DNA from: Vibrio vulnificus NBRC 15645 = ATCC 27562
GTDB lineage: Bacteria; Pseudomonadota; Gammaproteobacteria; Enterobacterales; Vibrionaceae
DNA: 64,000 nt
Assembly (NCBI RefSeq): GCF_002224265.1
Contig: NZ_CP012881.1
Location: 1,550,001 to 1,614,000, forward strand
Direction of reading: 5' to 3'
The notes below the pieces were generated by a model. The model had not been told where the DNA came from. It saw nothing but the letters and a program-made list of their open reading frames with translations, and ran no database searches. Position numbers and translations under genes: made by a program. Positions 51,881 to 61,728 of the stretch are shown piece after piece (position 1 is the stretch's first letter; each line of letters starts with the position of its first letter).

Positions 51881-52612
51881 TTACTTAGGCTGGAGAGCAG
51901 CCAGTAAATCTTGATTCGAGGCACTTCCAACATTACAGACCCGCGTAAAGCCAAGTTGGGTCGCAATGGCAGCAATACGTTCGCTGGGAACCAGCAAGCG
52001 TTGTTGATATAACCAAAATTTACCCTCATCACTCATTTGAGCGTGAAGGTAGTCGAGTTGTTCTGCACTGGTGACAATCAGAGTGTCGACGCCCTGATCG
52101 CGCCATAAGGTGAGAGAGCTTACCGCATCAAAGGGGATCAATTCTCTCTGGTAGGTCTCACAATACCGGACGTCAGCTCCTCGTTGGCTCAATGCTTGGT
52201 GTATCAGTTCTCGTCCGCCGTTGCCGCGCAGAATCAGTACGCGTTTTCCGGCTATCCGATTGAACTCTGGGAGTTGTAGGAGGTGCTCGCTATCACTGAC
52301 CGTCGGGTAGTTTACGTCTTGGTGGGTAACTTTGCTCAAATAGTGTGCGGTTTTTTGACCAACGGCAAGGTAAAGCGCGTTTTGCGGCCAGTTTTGTTGC
52401 TGTGCATTGAGGATGTGTTCGGCGCATTGCACCGCATGTTGACTCACCGCGATGATCACATCGCTTTGCATCAGGTCGTTGGCGAGGGTGCTGAGTGAAC
52501 TATTCGCAACAATATCAATAAGAGGGTGCTGGAGTGCAGGGACTCCAGCTTGTTGAAGCAGTTGGCAAAGCGCTTGGCCTTGCTCGGCTGGCCTTGTTAC
52601 CAGTACCGCCAT
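51881..52612 (-). CDS. hemD: Uroporphyrinogen-III synthase
   Basis: 243-residue enzyme that cyclises hydroxymethylbilane with inversion of ring D. Two-domain HemD fold with the weakly conserved signature VTRPAEQGQALCQLLQQAG at the start and VTSAEQLDYLHAQM and ERIAAIATQLGFTRV near the end. The ATG at 52612 lies 1 base beyond the hemC stop, so the two are translationally coupled; a longer frame to 52663 would overlap hemC. Confidence 0.94.
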   Translation of the reverse strand: MAVLVTRPAEQGQALCQLLQQAGVPALQHPLIDIVANSSLSTLANDLMQSDVIIAVSQHAVQCAEHILNAQQQNWPQNALYLAVGQKTAHYLSKVTHQDVNYPTVSDSEHLLQLPEFNRIAGKRVLILRGNGGRELIHQALSQRGADVRYCETYQRELIPFDAVSSLTLWRDQGVDTLIVTSAEQLDYLHAQMSDEGKFWLYQQRLLVPSERIAAIATQLGFTRVCNVGSASNQDLLAALQPK

Positions 52613-52613
52613 A

Positions 52614-53552
52614 TCATTCGTGGTCTTGGTAGAGTTTGGTGAGGATTTCTCTTGCGCCTTCATTCAGCAGTTGATTGGCCAATTGCACACCCAACTGCTC
52701 GGCTTGAGCGCGAGGGCCACGAATTTCGCCACGGACGATTTCGCTGCCGTCAGGTTCACCCACCAAAGCACGTAGCCAGATCTCGTCACCCTCAAGCAGC
52801 GCATAGCTACCGATTGGCACTTGGCAGCCGCCTTCTAAGGTGAGGTTCATGGCGCGTTCGCATTTGACGCGATCGGCTGTATCGGCGTGGTTTAGTGGCT
52901 CGAGAAGCTTGAGAATACGCTCATCGTTAGTACGACATTCAATGCCCACGGCACCTTGGCCAACGGCTGGGAGCGATTGTTCTGGCTCAATAAAGCTGCG
53001 GATGCGCTCTTCTAGCTCAAGACGTTTCAAGCCAGCGGCTGCGAGAATGATCGCGTCGTATTCACCCGCATCGAGTTTGCTTAAACGAGTGCCGACGTTG
53101 CCGCGCAGTTCTTTAATGACCAAATCTGGGCGGTAGGCTTTCAATTGACATTGACGACGCAAGCTGCAAGTGCCAACAACCGCACCTTGAGGCAGTTCAT
53201 CAACATGATGGTAGGTGTTTGAGACAAAGGCATCGCGAGGATCTTCACGCTCACAAATCGTCACCAACCCCAAACCTTCTGGGAAATCCACTGGCACGTC
53301 TTTCATCGAGTGAACCGCGAGGTCAGCACGCCCTTCCAGCATCGCCACTTCGAGCTCTTTGACAAAAAGGCCTTTGCCACCCACTTTGGCAAGAGGGGTA
53401 TCAAGAATCACATCGCCTTTGGTTACCATGGTCACCAGCTCGACTTCCAAGCCCGGATGGGCTTTCTGTAGCGCATCTTTTACGTAGTAGGCTTGCCATA
53501 GAGCGAGGGGGCTTTTGCGTGTTGCGATTCGGATTGGCGTTGAGTGTGTCAT
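52614..53552 (-). CDS. hemC: Porphobilinogen deaminase (hydroxymethylbilane synthase)
   Basis: 312-residue enzyme joining four porphobilinogen units into hydroxymethylbilane. [21 protein letters not shown] start, active-site Asp in [11 protein letters not shown], Arg-rich region [11 protein letters not shown], and the cysteine that carries the dipyrromethane cofactor in [12 protein letters not shown]. First gene of the hemC-hemD-hemX-hemY operon. Divergent from cyaA, the classic gammaproteobacterial arrangement. Confidence 0.97.
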
Positions 53553-53676
53553 TGTCTTCCCAATATCTTGAACGTTCTGATTTGGGCTAATCCTACCACT
53601 CTCACTGCTAAAGTCTTACTGTTAGTTGGTGTAACTGATGCTAGGGTTAACGAAATGGTACGTGAGACTGAAATAG

Positions 53677-53692
53677 TGTGATTGGATTCTCA
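53677..53692. promoter_or_regulatory. Candidate CRP-cAMP site in the hemC/cyaA intergenic region
   Basis: TGTGA-TTGGAT-TCTCA matches the CRP core TGTGA-N6-TCACA at 9 of 10 positions. It lies 224 bases before the cyaA start in the 363-base divergent region 53553-53915. E. coli cyaA is known to be repressed by CRP, so feedback is plausible. Nothing else is clear in the gap. Confidence 0.6.
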
Positions 53693-53915
53693 TTTGGCGG
53701 ATGGACTATTATTAGTTATAAAGATTACAAGCGACACTTAGCCGCCGAGTTTGAGGCCGTGTTCTGCCTATCACCAATGCGATTTGTTGTGGTGAAGAAT
53801 GCAGCGCATTTGTCTTTACCAACATGGATGGAAGTGTTAAATTGATCACGTTTTTTAGCCAGGATGGCTCAAAACTTATGCAGACGTGTCTCAATATTGA
53901 AACCAAGGATATCCC

Positions 53916-56450
53916 TTGCAGGCTTATACCGAAAAATTAATCCAGCGATTAGATACCCTCAACCGGCAACGCATCGAGCGTGCGCTGGCGCTTATGGATT
54001 TGCAAAGTCAGCAAGTATTTCACCTCATCCCGGTTTTACTGCACTTTAATCACCCAGCTATCCCCGGCTATTTTGACGCTGATGTTCCCTTTGGGGTGCA
54101 TGGGCTCAAGCTCAATGATATTCAACAGCAGTTTGTTGATGACACGGAGTTAACCCTAGGTCAGTCCTTACCTCGCGCGCCGCATGCGCAAATTCTTGGT
54201 CTCTATACCATGGGCAGTACCTCGTCCATTGGCCAAAGTACCTCCAGTGATCTCGATATTTGGGTCTGCATTCCTACACAAATGGGCCATGACGAAAGAG
54301 AGAGCCTCGCCAATAAATGCTTACTGATCACCGATTGGGCGCAGATGCATGGCGTAGAAGCCAACTTTTTCTTGATGGATGAAGATCGGTTCCGCAGCAA
54401 CCGCTCGGAAGAGATGACGGGTGACAACTGTGGTTCGTCACAGCATATGTTGCTACTGGATGAGTTTTATCGTTCAGCGGTACGTCTTGCTGGGCAGCGC
54501 TTGTTGTGGCAAATCGTGCCGCCTGAGATGGAAGAGTGCTACGAGCAATACGTGGCTGAGCTGTGCAATGGTGGCCACATCAATTGCCATGAGTGGATCG
54601 ATTTTGGTCAACTGAGTCGCATCCCTGCTGAAGAGTACTTTGGTTCGAACTTGTGGCAGCTCTACAAGAGTATCGACTCACCATACAAGTCGGTATTGAA
54701 GGCGATTTTGCTCGAAGCGTATTCGTGGGAATACCCACACACGCAACTGCTGAGTATCGACAGTAAGCGCCGTTTCTTTGCTCATGAGCCAGATCTCTAT
54801 GGGATGGATGCGTACTATCTGATGCTGGAGAAAGTGACTCGTTATCTCGAACGCATTAATGACCACACACGTTTGGATTTGGTGCGTCGCTGCTTCTATC
54901 TCAAAACCCATGAAAAACTATCGCGTGAACCGGGTGTTGGTTCCGTGGCGTGGCGTCGCGAAGCGTTGCGTGAGTTGACCAGCCAATGGCAATGGTCGCA
55001 GGCAGTGATTGTTGAGTTAGACAACCGACGTAACTGGAAAGTGGAACAGGTTAAAGTGGTGCATCATGCCTTGCTTGATGCCTTGATGCAGAGTTACCGT
55101 AACCTGATTCAGTTTGCTCGTCGTAATGACATTACCTCAGCGATCAGCCCGCAGGACATCAGTATTCTTGCACGTAAGCTTTATGCAGCGTTTGAAGTGT
55201 TGCCGGGTAAGGTGACGCTGCTCAACCCACAAATTTCGCCAGATTTGCACGAACCCGATTTGAGTTTTATTGAAGTGCGCGAAGGGCGCATCAATAAGTC
55301 CGGCTGGTATCTGTATAAACAACCGCTGATTGCGCACCGTATTTTGGGTCAACCTTATCTTGAGCATCATGAATACTTAAGTAAGTTGGTGGCGTGGGCC
55401 TTCTTCAACGGTTTGATCACCGAATCCACTCGCTTGCATGCCGTGGTCAAAGAAGCGCAACTGGACATCGACAAGTTCTATCAAATGGTCAGTGATCTGC
55501 GTAATACCTTCTCGCTGCGTAAACGCCGTCCGACCATGCAAGCGTTAGCCAGCCCATGTGAAATCAGCCAATTGGCGATGTTCATCAACTTTGAAAACGA
55601 TCCCACTGCTGAGCTGTCTGGACGCTCATTAAAAGTCGATCTCAAGAACGCCGACATTTTCAGTTTTGGGACGGAACAGAAATGTTTGATTGGCAGCGTT
55701 GATCTGGTTTATCGCAACTCTTGGCATGAAGTGCGGACTCTGCATTTCCGTGGTGAAACCGCGATGTTGGATGCACTGAAAACCGTGTTGGGCAAAATGC
55801 ACCAAGACGCGATTCCGCCAGAGTCGGTGGATGTGTTCTGCTACAGCAAGAACTTACGTGGCGTGATGCGCAATATGGTGTATCAACTGTTGGCTGAGTG
55901 CATTGATTTGCGCCTGAAGCCGGTGGAGCAAGAAAAGCGTCGCCGTTTTAAAGCGATTCGCTTGGCAGCTCAGACTTACGGTTTGTTCTTTGAACGTCGT
56001 GGCGTGTCGGTGCAGAGGTTAGAAAACTCGGTCGATTTTTACCGCAGCATCTCGACGAACAAACTCAAGGGCTCACCGCTGCTGATGCTGGATCGTGAGG
56101 ACGACTATCATCTACCGCCCGTGGTGGATGGTTTTGCCAGCGAAGGCTTGATTCAGTTTTTCTTTGAAGATACGGAAAAAGGCTTCAACATTTATGTGTT
56201 GGATGAAGCTAACCAAGTGGAAGTGTATCACCAGTTTAGCGGCTCTAAAGATGAGATGATCGCCAGTGTGAACAGCTTCTACACCGCGGTGAAAGACGAC
56301 AAGCATGTTGCCTCGAAATGCATTAACTTCAACTTGCCTCAGTATTATCAAATCATTCATCCGCAAGAGGAAGGGCAGGAGTCATACATTATTCCTTATC
56401 GTAACGATGCCTGTACTCAAACGAAGATGTCCAAAGCAGTCAACGTTTAA
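53916..56450 (+). CDS. cyaA: Adenylate cyclase, class I
   Basis: 844-residue enzyme that makes cAMP for CRP. N-terminal catalytic half with MGSTSSIGQSTSSDLDIWVC and the nucleotidyltransferase aspartates; C-terminal regulatory half that responds to the sugar phosphotransferase system. It starts with TTG (ATATCCCTTGCAGGC), 5 bases after AAGGAT. E. coli cyaA also uses UUG, which limits translation, so the weak start is a conserved control. Terminator and cyaY follow. Confidence 0.97.
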   Translation: MQAYTEKLIQRLDTLNRQRIERALALMDLQSQQVFHLIPVLLHFNHPAIPGYFDADVPFGVHGLKLNDIQQQFVDDTELTLGQSLPRAPHAQILGLYTMGSTSSIGQSTSSDLDIWVCIPTQMGHDERESLANKCLLITDWAQMHGVEANFFLMDEDRFRSNRSEEMTGDNCGSSQHMLLLDEFYRSAVRLAGQRLLWQIVPPEMEECYEQYVAELCNGGHINCHEWIDFGQLSRIPAEEYFGSNLWQLYKSIDSPYKSVLKAILLEAYSWEYPHTQLLSIDSKRRFFAHEPDLYGMDAYYLMLEKVTRYLERINDHTRLDLVRRCFYLKTHEKLSREPGVGSVAWRREALRELTSQWQWSQAVIVELDNRRNWKVEQVKVVHHALLDALMQSYRNLIQFARRNDITSAISPQDISILARKLYAAFEVLPGKVTLLNPQISPDLHEPDLSFIEVREGRINKSGWYLYKQPLIAHRILGQPYLEHHEYLSKLVAWAFFNGLITESTRLHAVVKEAQLDIDKFYQMVSDLRNTFSLRKRRPTMQALASPCEISQLAMFINFENDPTAELSGRSLKVDLKNADIFSFGTEQKCLIGSVDLVYRNSWHEVRTLHFRGETAMLDALKTVLGKMHQDAIPPESVDVFCYSKNLRGVMRNMVYQLLAECIDLRLKPVEQEKRRRFKAIRLAAQTYGLFFERRGVSVQRLENSVDFYRSISTNKLKGSPLLMLDREDDYHLPPVVDGFASEGLIQFFFEDTEKGFNIYVLDEANQVEVYHQFSGSKDEMIASVNSFYTAVKDDKHVASKCINFNLPQYYQIIHPQEEGQESYIIPYRNDACTQTKMSKAVNV

Positions 56451-56480
56451 CTGCCTAGTCACAAACTGATGGAATGAGCA

Positions 56481-56516
56481 AAACACGAAGAGCACCGACA
56501 GGTGCTCTTCGTGTTT
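56481..56516. terminator. Bidirectional terminator between cyaA and cyaY
   Basis: A 16-bp perfect stem (56481-56496 with 56501-56516) around loop GACA, between convergent genes. Confidence 0.9.
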
Positions 56517-56543
56517 ATGCGCTGGTGGCGTGATGATGACCTT

Positions 56544-56858
56544 TTAAGCCCAATCGATCGATTCACCCGCGTGCTTTTCACACTCTTGTTTGACCATGTG
56601 TGCAAACTCAACGCCAGTCTTGGAGCAAATCCACTGCCCCGCTTTGTATTGGAAGTGGAAACCGCCGGATTTCGAGGCTAACCAAATTTCTTGCATCGGC
56701 TCTTGGCGATTGATGATGATTTGGCTGCGGTCATCAAATTCTAACGTCATCACGTTGCCCGTGGTCTCGTAATCGATGTCTGCGCCTGATTCATCAATCG
56801 CTTCTTCAATGAGTTGCAGCTCGTTATCCACTAGTTGATGAAATTCAGTATTGTTCAT
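56544..56858 (-). CDS. cyaY: Frataxin-like protein CyaY
   Basis: 104-residue acidic iron-binding protein that modulates IscS and Fe-S cluster assembly. Acidic first helix (FHQLVDNELQLIEEAIDESGADIDYE), then the frataxin sheet block VMTLEFDDRSQIIINRQEPMQEIWLASKSGGFHFQY. E. coli CyaY has 106 residues. It is divergent from lptM. Confidence 0.96.
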   Translation of the reverse strand: MNNTEFHQLVDNELQLIEEAIDESGADIDYETTGNVMTLEFDDRSQIIINRQEPMQEIWLASKSGGFHFQYKAGQWICSKTGVEFAHMVKQECEKHAGESIDWA

Positions 56859-56933
56859 CCTATCTATCCTATTGCTTTTCCTGAGTGTGGTGCGATTATA
56901 GGGGGCATTGAATCAATAATCACGATATGCAAA

Positions 56934-57050
56934 ATGAAAAAAATACTTACTGTGCTGTTAACCTTGTCGGTAGCGCTGTTGGCCGGATGTGGTCAATCGG
57001 GCGCTTTGTACATTCCAGATGACGCTCAACAATCTGAGCAACCACAGTAG
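56934..57050 (+). CDS. lptM: LPS translocon maturation lipoprotein LptM (YifL)
   Basis: Tiny 38-residue lipoprotein: signal peptide MKKILTVLLTLSVALLAGC with the lipobox cysteine at 19, then GQSGALYIPDDAQ, the family pattern C-G-x-x-G-x-L-Y-x-P. In E. coli LptM binds the LptDE translocon and helps its oxidative maturation. The start ATG at 56934 was chosen for the signal peptide; an ORF from 56835 would overlap cyaY. It precedes lysA as in E. coli (yifL-dapF cluster). Confidence 0.9.
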   Translation: MKKILTVLLTLSVALLAGCGQSGALYIPDDAQQSEQPQ

Positions 57051-57098
57051 GCATCGCAACTGATTTAGCAGTCGACCATATTATAAGGGAAGTGAATT

Positions 57099-58352
57099 TT
57101 GGATTATTTCAATTATCAGGACGATGGTCAGCTTTGGGCGGAAGAGGTTTCCTTAACCAGTCTGGCTGAGCAGTACGGCACACCTCTGTATGTGTATTCG
57201 CGTGCGACGCTTGAGCGCCATTGGCATGCGTTTGATCGCTCGGTAGAAGGGCATCCTCATCTTGTTTGTTATGCGGTGAAAGCCAACTCTAACCTGGGTG
57301 TTCTGAATACCTTAGCGCGATTGGGCTCTGGCTTTGACATCGTATCCGGTGGCGAATTGGAACGTGTGTTGGCCGCTGGCGGTGATCCACGTAAAGTGGT
57401 GTTCTCTGGTGTGGGCAAAACCGAAGCGGAAATGCGCCGTGCGCTTGAACTCAACATCAAGTGCTTTAACGTCGAATCGGAACCTGAACTTGAGCGTTTG
57501 AACCGCGTTGCGGGAGAGTTAGGTGTGAAAGCGCCAATCTCACTGCGCATTAATCCCGATGTGGACGCCAAGACCCATCCTTATATCTCGACTGGTTTGC
57601 GTGACAACAAGTTTGGTATTGCGTTTGATCGCGCGCCGGCGGTGTATCAATTTGCTCAGAGCTTAGAAAACCTTAACGTCCAAGGTATCGACTGCCATAT
57701 CGGCTCGCAGCTTACTGCGATTGACCCGTTTATCGATGCGACCGATCGCCTACTGGCTTTGATCGATAACCTAAAAGAACAAGGCATCAACATTCGCCAT
57801 CTTGATGTGGGTGGTGGCCTTGGCGTGGTCTACCGCAACGAATTGCCACCTCAGCCTTCTGAATACGCCAAAGCGCTGTTGGGTCGTTTAGAAAATCACC
57901 AAGATTTGGAACTGATTTTTGAACCAGGACGTGCGATTGCTGCGAACGCAGGCGTATTGCTGACCAAAGTAGAATTTCTCAAGCACACCGAACACAAAAA
58001 TTTCGCCATCATTGATGCAGCGATGAACGATTTGATGCGCCCTGCGCTGTACCAAGCGTGGCAAGACATTGTGCCCGTTCAGCCTCGCCAAGGCGAAGCG
58101 GTGACGTATGATCTCGTGGGGCCAATTTGTGAAACGGGAGACTTCCTCGGTAAAGACCGTTCACTGGTGTTGGCAGAGAACGATTTGCTAGCGGTTCGCA
58201 GTGCGGGCGCTTATGGCTTTGTTATGTCGTCCAACTACAACACGCGCGCACGAGCAGCCGAAGTGATGGTGGATGGCAAAAAACACCATTTAGTTCGTCA
58301 GCGCGAAGAACTGCGTAGCTTGTGGGAACTAGAAAACATCCTTCCGGAGTAA
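57099..58352 (+). CDS. lysA: Diaminopimelate decarboxylase
   Basis: 417-residue PLP enzyme for the last step of lysine synthesis. PLP lysine 61 in [14 protein letters not shown], plus [24 protein letters not shown], and the C-terminal [15 protein letters not shown] and [11 protein letters not shown]. Starts with TTG, 8 bases after AAGGGA. dapF begins 10 bases after its stop, so the two diaminopimelate genes are co-transcribed in this operon. Confidence 0.97.
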
Positions 58353-58362
58353 CGAGCTTTTT

Positions 58363-59193
58363 ATGCATTTCCATTTTTCTAAAATGCACGGTTTGGGTAA
58401 CGACTTTATGGTGGTCGACTGCATTACTCAAAACGTTTACTTCTCCCAAGAGCTGATCCGCCGTTTGGCGGATCGCCACACTGGCGTTGGTTTTGACCAA
58501 CTGCTGGTGGTGGAAGCACCTTACGATCCTGAGACGGATTTCCACTATCGTATTTTCAATGCCGATGGCAGTGAAGTGGAACAGTGTGGCAATGGCGCGC
58601 GCTGTTTTGCCCGCTTTGTTCGCATGAAAGGGCTGACCAATAAATACAGCATCAGTGTCAGCACCAAGAAAGGCAAAATGATTCTTGATGTGGAAGAAGA
58701 CGATGAAATCACCGTTAACATGGGTGTGCCAGAGTTTGAACCGAACAAAATCCCTTTCCGCGCCAAGCAAAAAGAGAAAACCTACATTATGCGTGTTGGC
58801 GAAAAAACGCTGTTTTGCGGTGCGGTGAGCATGGGCAATCCACATGTCGTGACAGTGGTGGATGACGTTGATACCGCAGAAGTGGAGACGTTAGGGCCAT
58901 TGCTTGAATCGCATGAGCGTTTCCCTGAGCGCGTCAATGCCGGATTTATGCAAGTGGTCAACCGTGAACAGATTCGCCTGCGCGTGTATGAGCGTGGTGC
59001 GGGTGAAACGCAAGCTTGTGGCAGCGGCGCGTGTGGCGCGGTGGCGGTCGGCATCTTGCAAGGCTTGTTGGATGAAAACGTCACCGTGAGTTTGCCGGGT
59101 GGCGATTTGCACATTCACTGGAAGGGGCCTGGTACGCCACTTTATATGACGGGACCTGCGACCCATGTGTTTGATGGTCAGCTGTCTTGCTAG
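58363..59193 (+). CDS. dapF: Diaminopimelate epimerase
   Basis: 276-residue PLP-independent epimerase that makes meso-diaminopimelate for lysine and peptidoglycan. The two catalytic cysteines are in [11 protein letters not shown] (Cys75) and [10 protein letters not shown]. Start [19 protein letters not shown] is typical. Second gene of the lysA-dapF-DUF484-xerC-yigB series; 72 bases to the next gene include a small ATCACC/GGTGAT hairpin. Confidence 0.97.
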
Positions 59194-59265
59194 AACCCAC
59201 GGATTCTAGCCACCGCAGGTGATGAGTTTTCATCACCTTGCATGAGTTATCGTTGAGGAAATGTT

Positions 59266-59967
59266 TTGTCTTACCCTGAAGCCGATGCGCTGACCACCGA
59301 AGTCGTGGCGGCGTATCTTCAAGACCACCGTGATTTTTTTGTACATCGTCCGGAGTTGGTCGACCGTTTGAACTTTCCGCACCCGGAGCAAGGGACAGTA
59401 TCGCTTGTCCACATTCAACTGAACCGTCAACGCCAACGTATTGAAGCATTGGAAGAAGAGATCACGACCTTGATGTCTTTGGCGGCGAACAACGATCGCA
59501 CCTTTTATGAGTTCATGGACCTGCAAGAGCAAATCCTGCGTTGTCGTGATTTCCAGCAAGTGGTGAAGGCGATAGAGTTCAAAGCGCATGAACTCGGTTT
59601 GGTGGCTTATGTGCGTCTATTGAACCAATGTGAAGCGAAGCACCAACTGAGCATGGAAAACTACCAGCGTTTTGCCACCAACCATCTCAATGGTAAATCG
59701 GCGTATTTAGGGCGTCTGCGCAACGCCGATCGCGAAGCGCTGTTTGGTGATTTGCCCGTACCAGAAATGGGCTCTTACGTGGTCTTGCCGCTGGTGAAGC
59801 AACATCCCCTTGGTTTGCTGGCGTTCTCCAGTGCCGATGGGGGCCATTTCCAACCGGAGATGGATACCTTGTTCCTTCGTCACCTCTCGTTAGTGGTGGC
59901 CCATTTAGCTCAAACCCTTGCTTGGCAATTGCAGCATGACGACAGCGTCAAACACACCACTGCCTAG
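59266..59967 (+). CDS. DUF484 family protein
   Basis: 233-residue cytoplasmic protein of the DUF484 family (YigA in E. coli). N-terminal VVAAYLQDHRDFFVHRPELVDRLNFPHPEQGTVSLVHIQLNRQR is the family hallmark; a short coiled coil precedes a GAF-like C-terminal domain. Starts with TTG 6 bases after GAGGAA; an ATG at 59261 is out of frame. It overlaps the start of xerC by 32 bases. Role unknown, always next to xerC. Confidence 0.9.
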   Translation: MSYPEADALTTEVVAAYLQDHRDFFVHRPELVDRLNFPHPEQGTVSLVHIQLNRQRQRIEALEEEITTLMSLAANNDRTFYEFMDLQEQILRCRDFQQVVKAIEFKAHELGLVAYVRLLNQCEAKHQLSMENYQRFATNHLNGKSAYLGRLRNADREALFGDLPVPEMGSYVVLPLVKQHPLGLLAFSSADGGHFQPEMDTLFLRHLSLVVAHLAQTLAWQLQHDDSVKHTTA

Positions 59968-60886
59968 TGGCCTGAGAAAGCCGCTTGATCAGTTCTATGA
60001 GTACTTGCGTGCGGAAAAGGGCTTAAGCCTGCACACCCAGCGCAACTACAAGCAGCAACTGGAAACCATGGCGGAACACTTGCACAGTATGGGGCTGAAA
60101 GCGTGGCCGCAAGTCGACGCAGGTTGGGTGCGCCAACTGGCGGGCAAAGGGATGCGCGAGGGGATGAAGGCGAGCAGCATCGCGACGCGCCTCTCTTCGC
60201 TGCGCAGCTTCTTCGACTTTTTGATTCTGCGTGGCATCCTCACGGCCAATCCAGCCAAAGGGGTTTCGGCTCCGCGCAAAAAACGCCCTCTGCCCAAAAA
60301 CCTCGATGTTGATGAAGTGAATCAACTGCTTGAAGTGAACGAGGATGACCCGTTGGCCATCCGTGATCGCGCCATCATGGAACTGATGTACGGTGCGGGA
60401 TTGCGCTTGGCTGAACTGGTCGATATCGATGTCCGTGATGTGCATTTGCGCAGTGGTGAAATTCGCGTGATCGGTAAAGGCAATAAAGAACGCAAAGTGC
60501 CGTTTGCAGGTATGGCGGTCGAGTGGGTCGGCAAATGGTTAAAAGTGCGTAGTGGTTTGGCGGACCCAAGTGAACCGGCGTTGTTTGTCTCGAAGCTTGG
60601 CACGCGTATTTCCCATCGCAGTGTGCAAAAGCGCATGGCGGAATGGGGTCAAAAGCAGGCCGTGGCGAGCCATATTACACCGCACAAACTGCGTCACTCA
60701 TTTGCCACGCACATTCTCGAATCGAGCAATAACCTGCGTGCTGTGCAAGAATTACTAGGCCACGAAAACATTTCGACCACGCAAATCTATACGCACCTCG
60801 ATTTCCAACACTTGGCCGATGTGTATGATCAAGCGCACCCAAGGGCGCGTAAAAAATCTTCTCAACGCAAAGAGGAAGATGAATGA
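59936..60886 (+). CDS. xerC: Site-specific tyrosine recombinase XerC
   Basis: 316-residue recombinase that resolves chromosome dimers at dif together with XerD. N-terminal SAM-like core-binding domain (LDQFYEYLRAEKGLSLHTQRNYKQQL), then the catalytic domain with Arg157 (GAGLRLAEL), Lys in the beta-hairpin (GKGNKERKVPF), His250 and Arg253 (HKLRHSFATH), His276 (LGHENISTTQIYTH) and nucleophile Tyr285. The start at 59936 lies inside DUF484. Its stop overlaps the yigB start by 4 bases. Confidence 0.97.
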   Translation: MTTASNTPLPSGLRKPLDQFYEYLRAEKGLSLHTQRNYKQQLETMAEHLHSMGLKAWPQVDAGWVRQLAGKGMREGMKASSIATRLSSLRSFFDFLILRGILTANPAKGVSAPRKKRPLPKNLDVDEVNQLLEVNEDDPLAIRDRAIMELMYGAGLRLAELVDIDVRDVHLRSGEIRVIGKGNKERKVPFAGMAVEWVGKWLKVRSGLADPSEPALFVSKLGTRISHRSVQKRMAEWGQKQAVASHITPHKLRHSFATHILESSNNLRAVQELLGHENISTTQIYTHLDFQHLADVYDQAHPRARKKSSQRKEEDE

Positions 60887-61599
60887 AACATTACCGCCCC
60901 CTGCAGCCAATCGCGGCAATGACCTTCGACTTAGACGATACTTTATATGATAACCGTCCGGTGATTGAACGCTTGGAGCGCGAGGTGCTGGCGTGGCTCG
61001 CCACGCAGCATCCTGCGACGCAAGTGATGAGTCACAGAGATTGGTCTCAATTAAAGCGTGACGTGGCGGCAAGCTCTCCGCAATTGCGCAGTGATGTGAC
61101 ACAACTGCGTCATCAGCAACTGACCGAGGCGTTTTTACGTCTTGGGTACGATGCGGCGGCGGCGCAGCAAGCGGCGGATGAGGGGGTTGCGGTGGCGTTG
61201 TATTGGCGCAGCCAGTTGGTGGTGCCATCCGAAACGCATCGTGTCATGAGATTATTGGCGGACAAACTGCCTTTAGTGGCGATCACCAATGGTAACGTGG
61301 ATGTCGCGGCGATCGGTTTGCAAGGCTACTTTCAAGCTGTCTTAAAAGCTGGCCCTGACGGGGTGGCGAAACCGGCCGGTGATCTGTTTCAGCGTGCGGA
61401 GCAGATCTTGCAGTTGCCAGCGCAGCGCATTCTCCATGTTGGCGACCATTTGCTCTCGGATGTGCACGGCGCCAACTTGCATGGTTTTATGTCGTGCTGG
61501 ATCAATCCAAAGCAGATCAACCTGCGTCAGCAAGCTAAAGCCAAAACTCTTCCTAATTTAGAAATCAATGAATTAAGTCAGTTACTCCTACTTTTGTAA
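60883..61599 (+). CDS. yigB: HAD-family phosphatase YigB
   Basis: 238-residue haloacid dehalogenase-like hydrolase. Motif I MTFDLDDTLYDN, motif II AITNGN, motif III/IV around KPAGDLFQRA and HVGDHLLSDVHGAN. E. coli YigB dephosphorylates the riboflavin precursor 5-amino-6-(5-phosphoribitylamino)uracil and FMN. Start ATG overlaps the xerC stop (ATGA), so it belongs to the same operon. Confidence 0.93.
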   Translation: MKHYRPLQPIAAMTFDLDDTLYDNRPVIERLEREVLAWLATQHPATQVMSHRDWSQLKRDVAASSPQLRSDVTQLRHQQLTEAFLRLGYDAAAAQQAADEGVAVALYWRSQLVVPSETHRVMRLLADKLPLVAITNGNVDVAAIGLQGYFQAVLKAGPDGVAKPAGDLFQRAEQILQLPAQRILHVGDHLLSDVHGANLHGFMSCWINPKQINLRQQAKAKTLPNLEINELSQLLLLL

Positions 61600-61728
61600 G
61601 CCCGCTCTCAATCCTATCAATCTTCCCTGCATAACGCTGGTTTTGCTGGAAAAAGCATCATAAATTAGAATTCTCACAATTGGAACACGCAGGGTTTGCG
61701 CCCATTTGATGTCGGGGTTGATACGGAT

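Noticed and set aside
58222..58845. 207-residue frame antisense to lysA and dapF
   Set aside because: Overlaps two clear enzymes on the other strand; no homology features.
59936..60886. Tyrosine recombinase as an integron or phage integrase
   Set aside because: Length, sequence blocks and the dapF-DUF484-xerC-yigB context identify housekeeping XerC.
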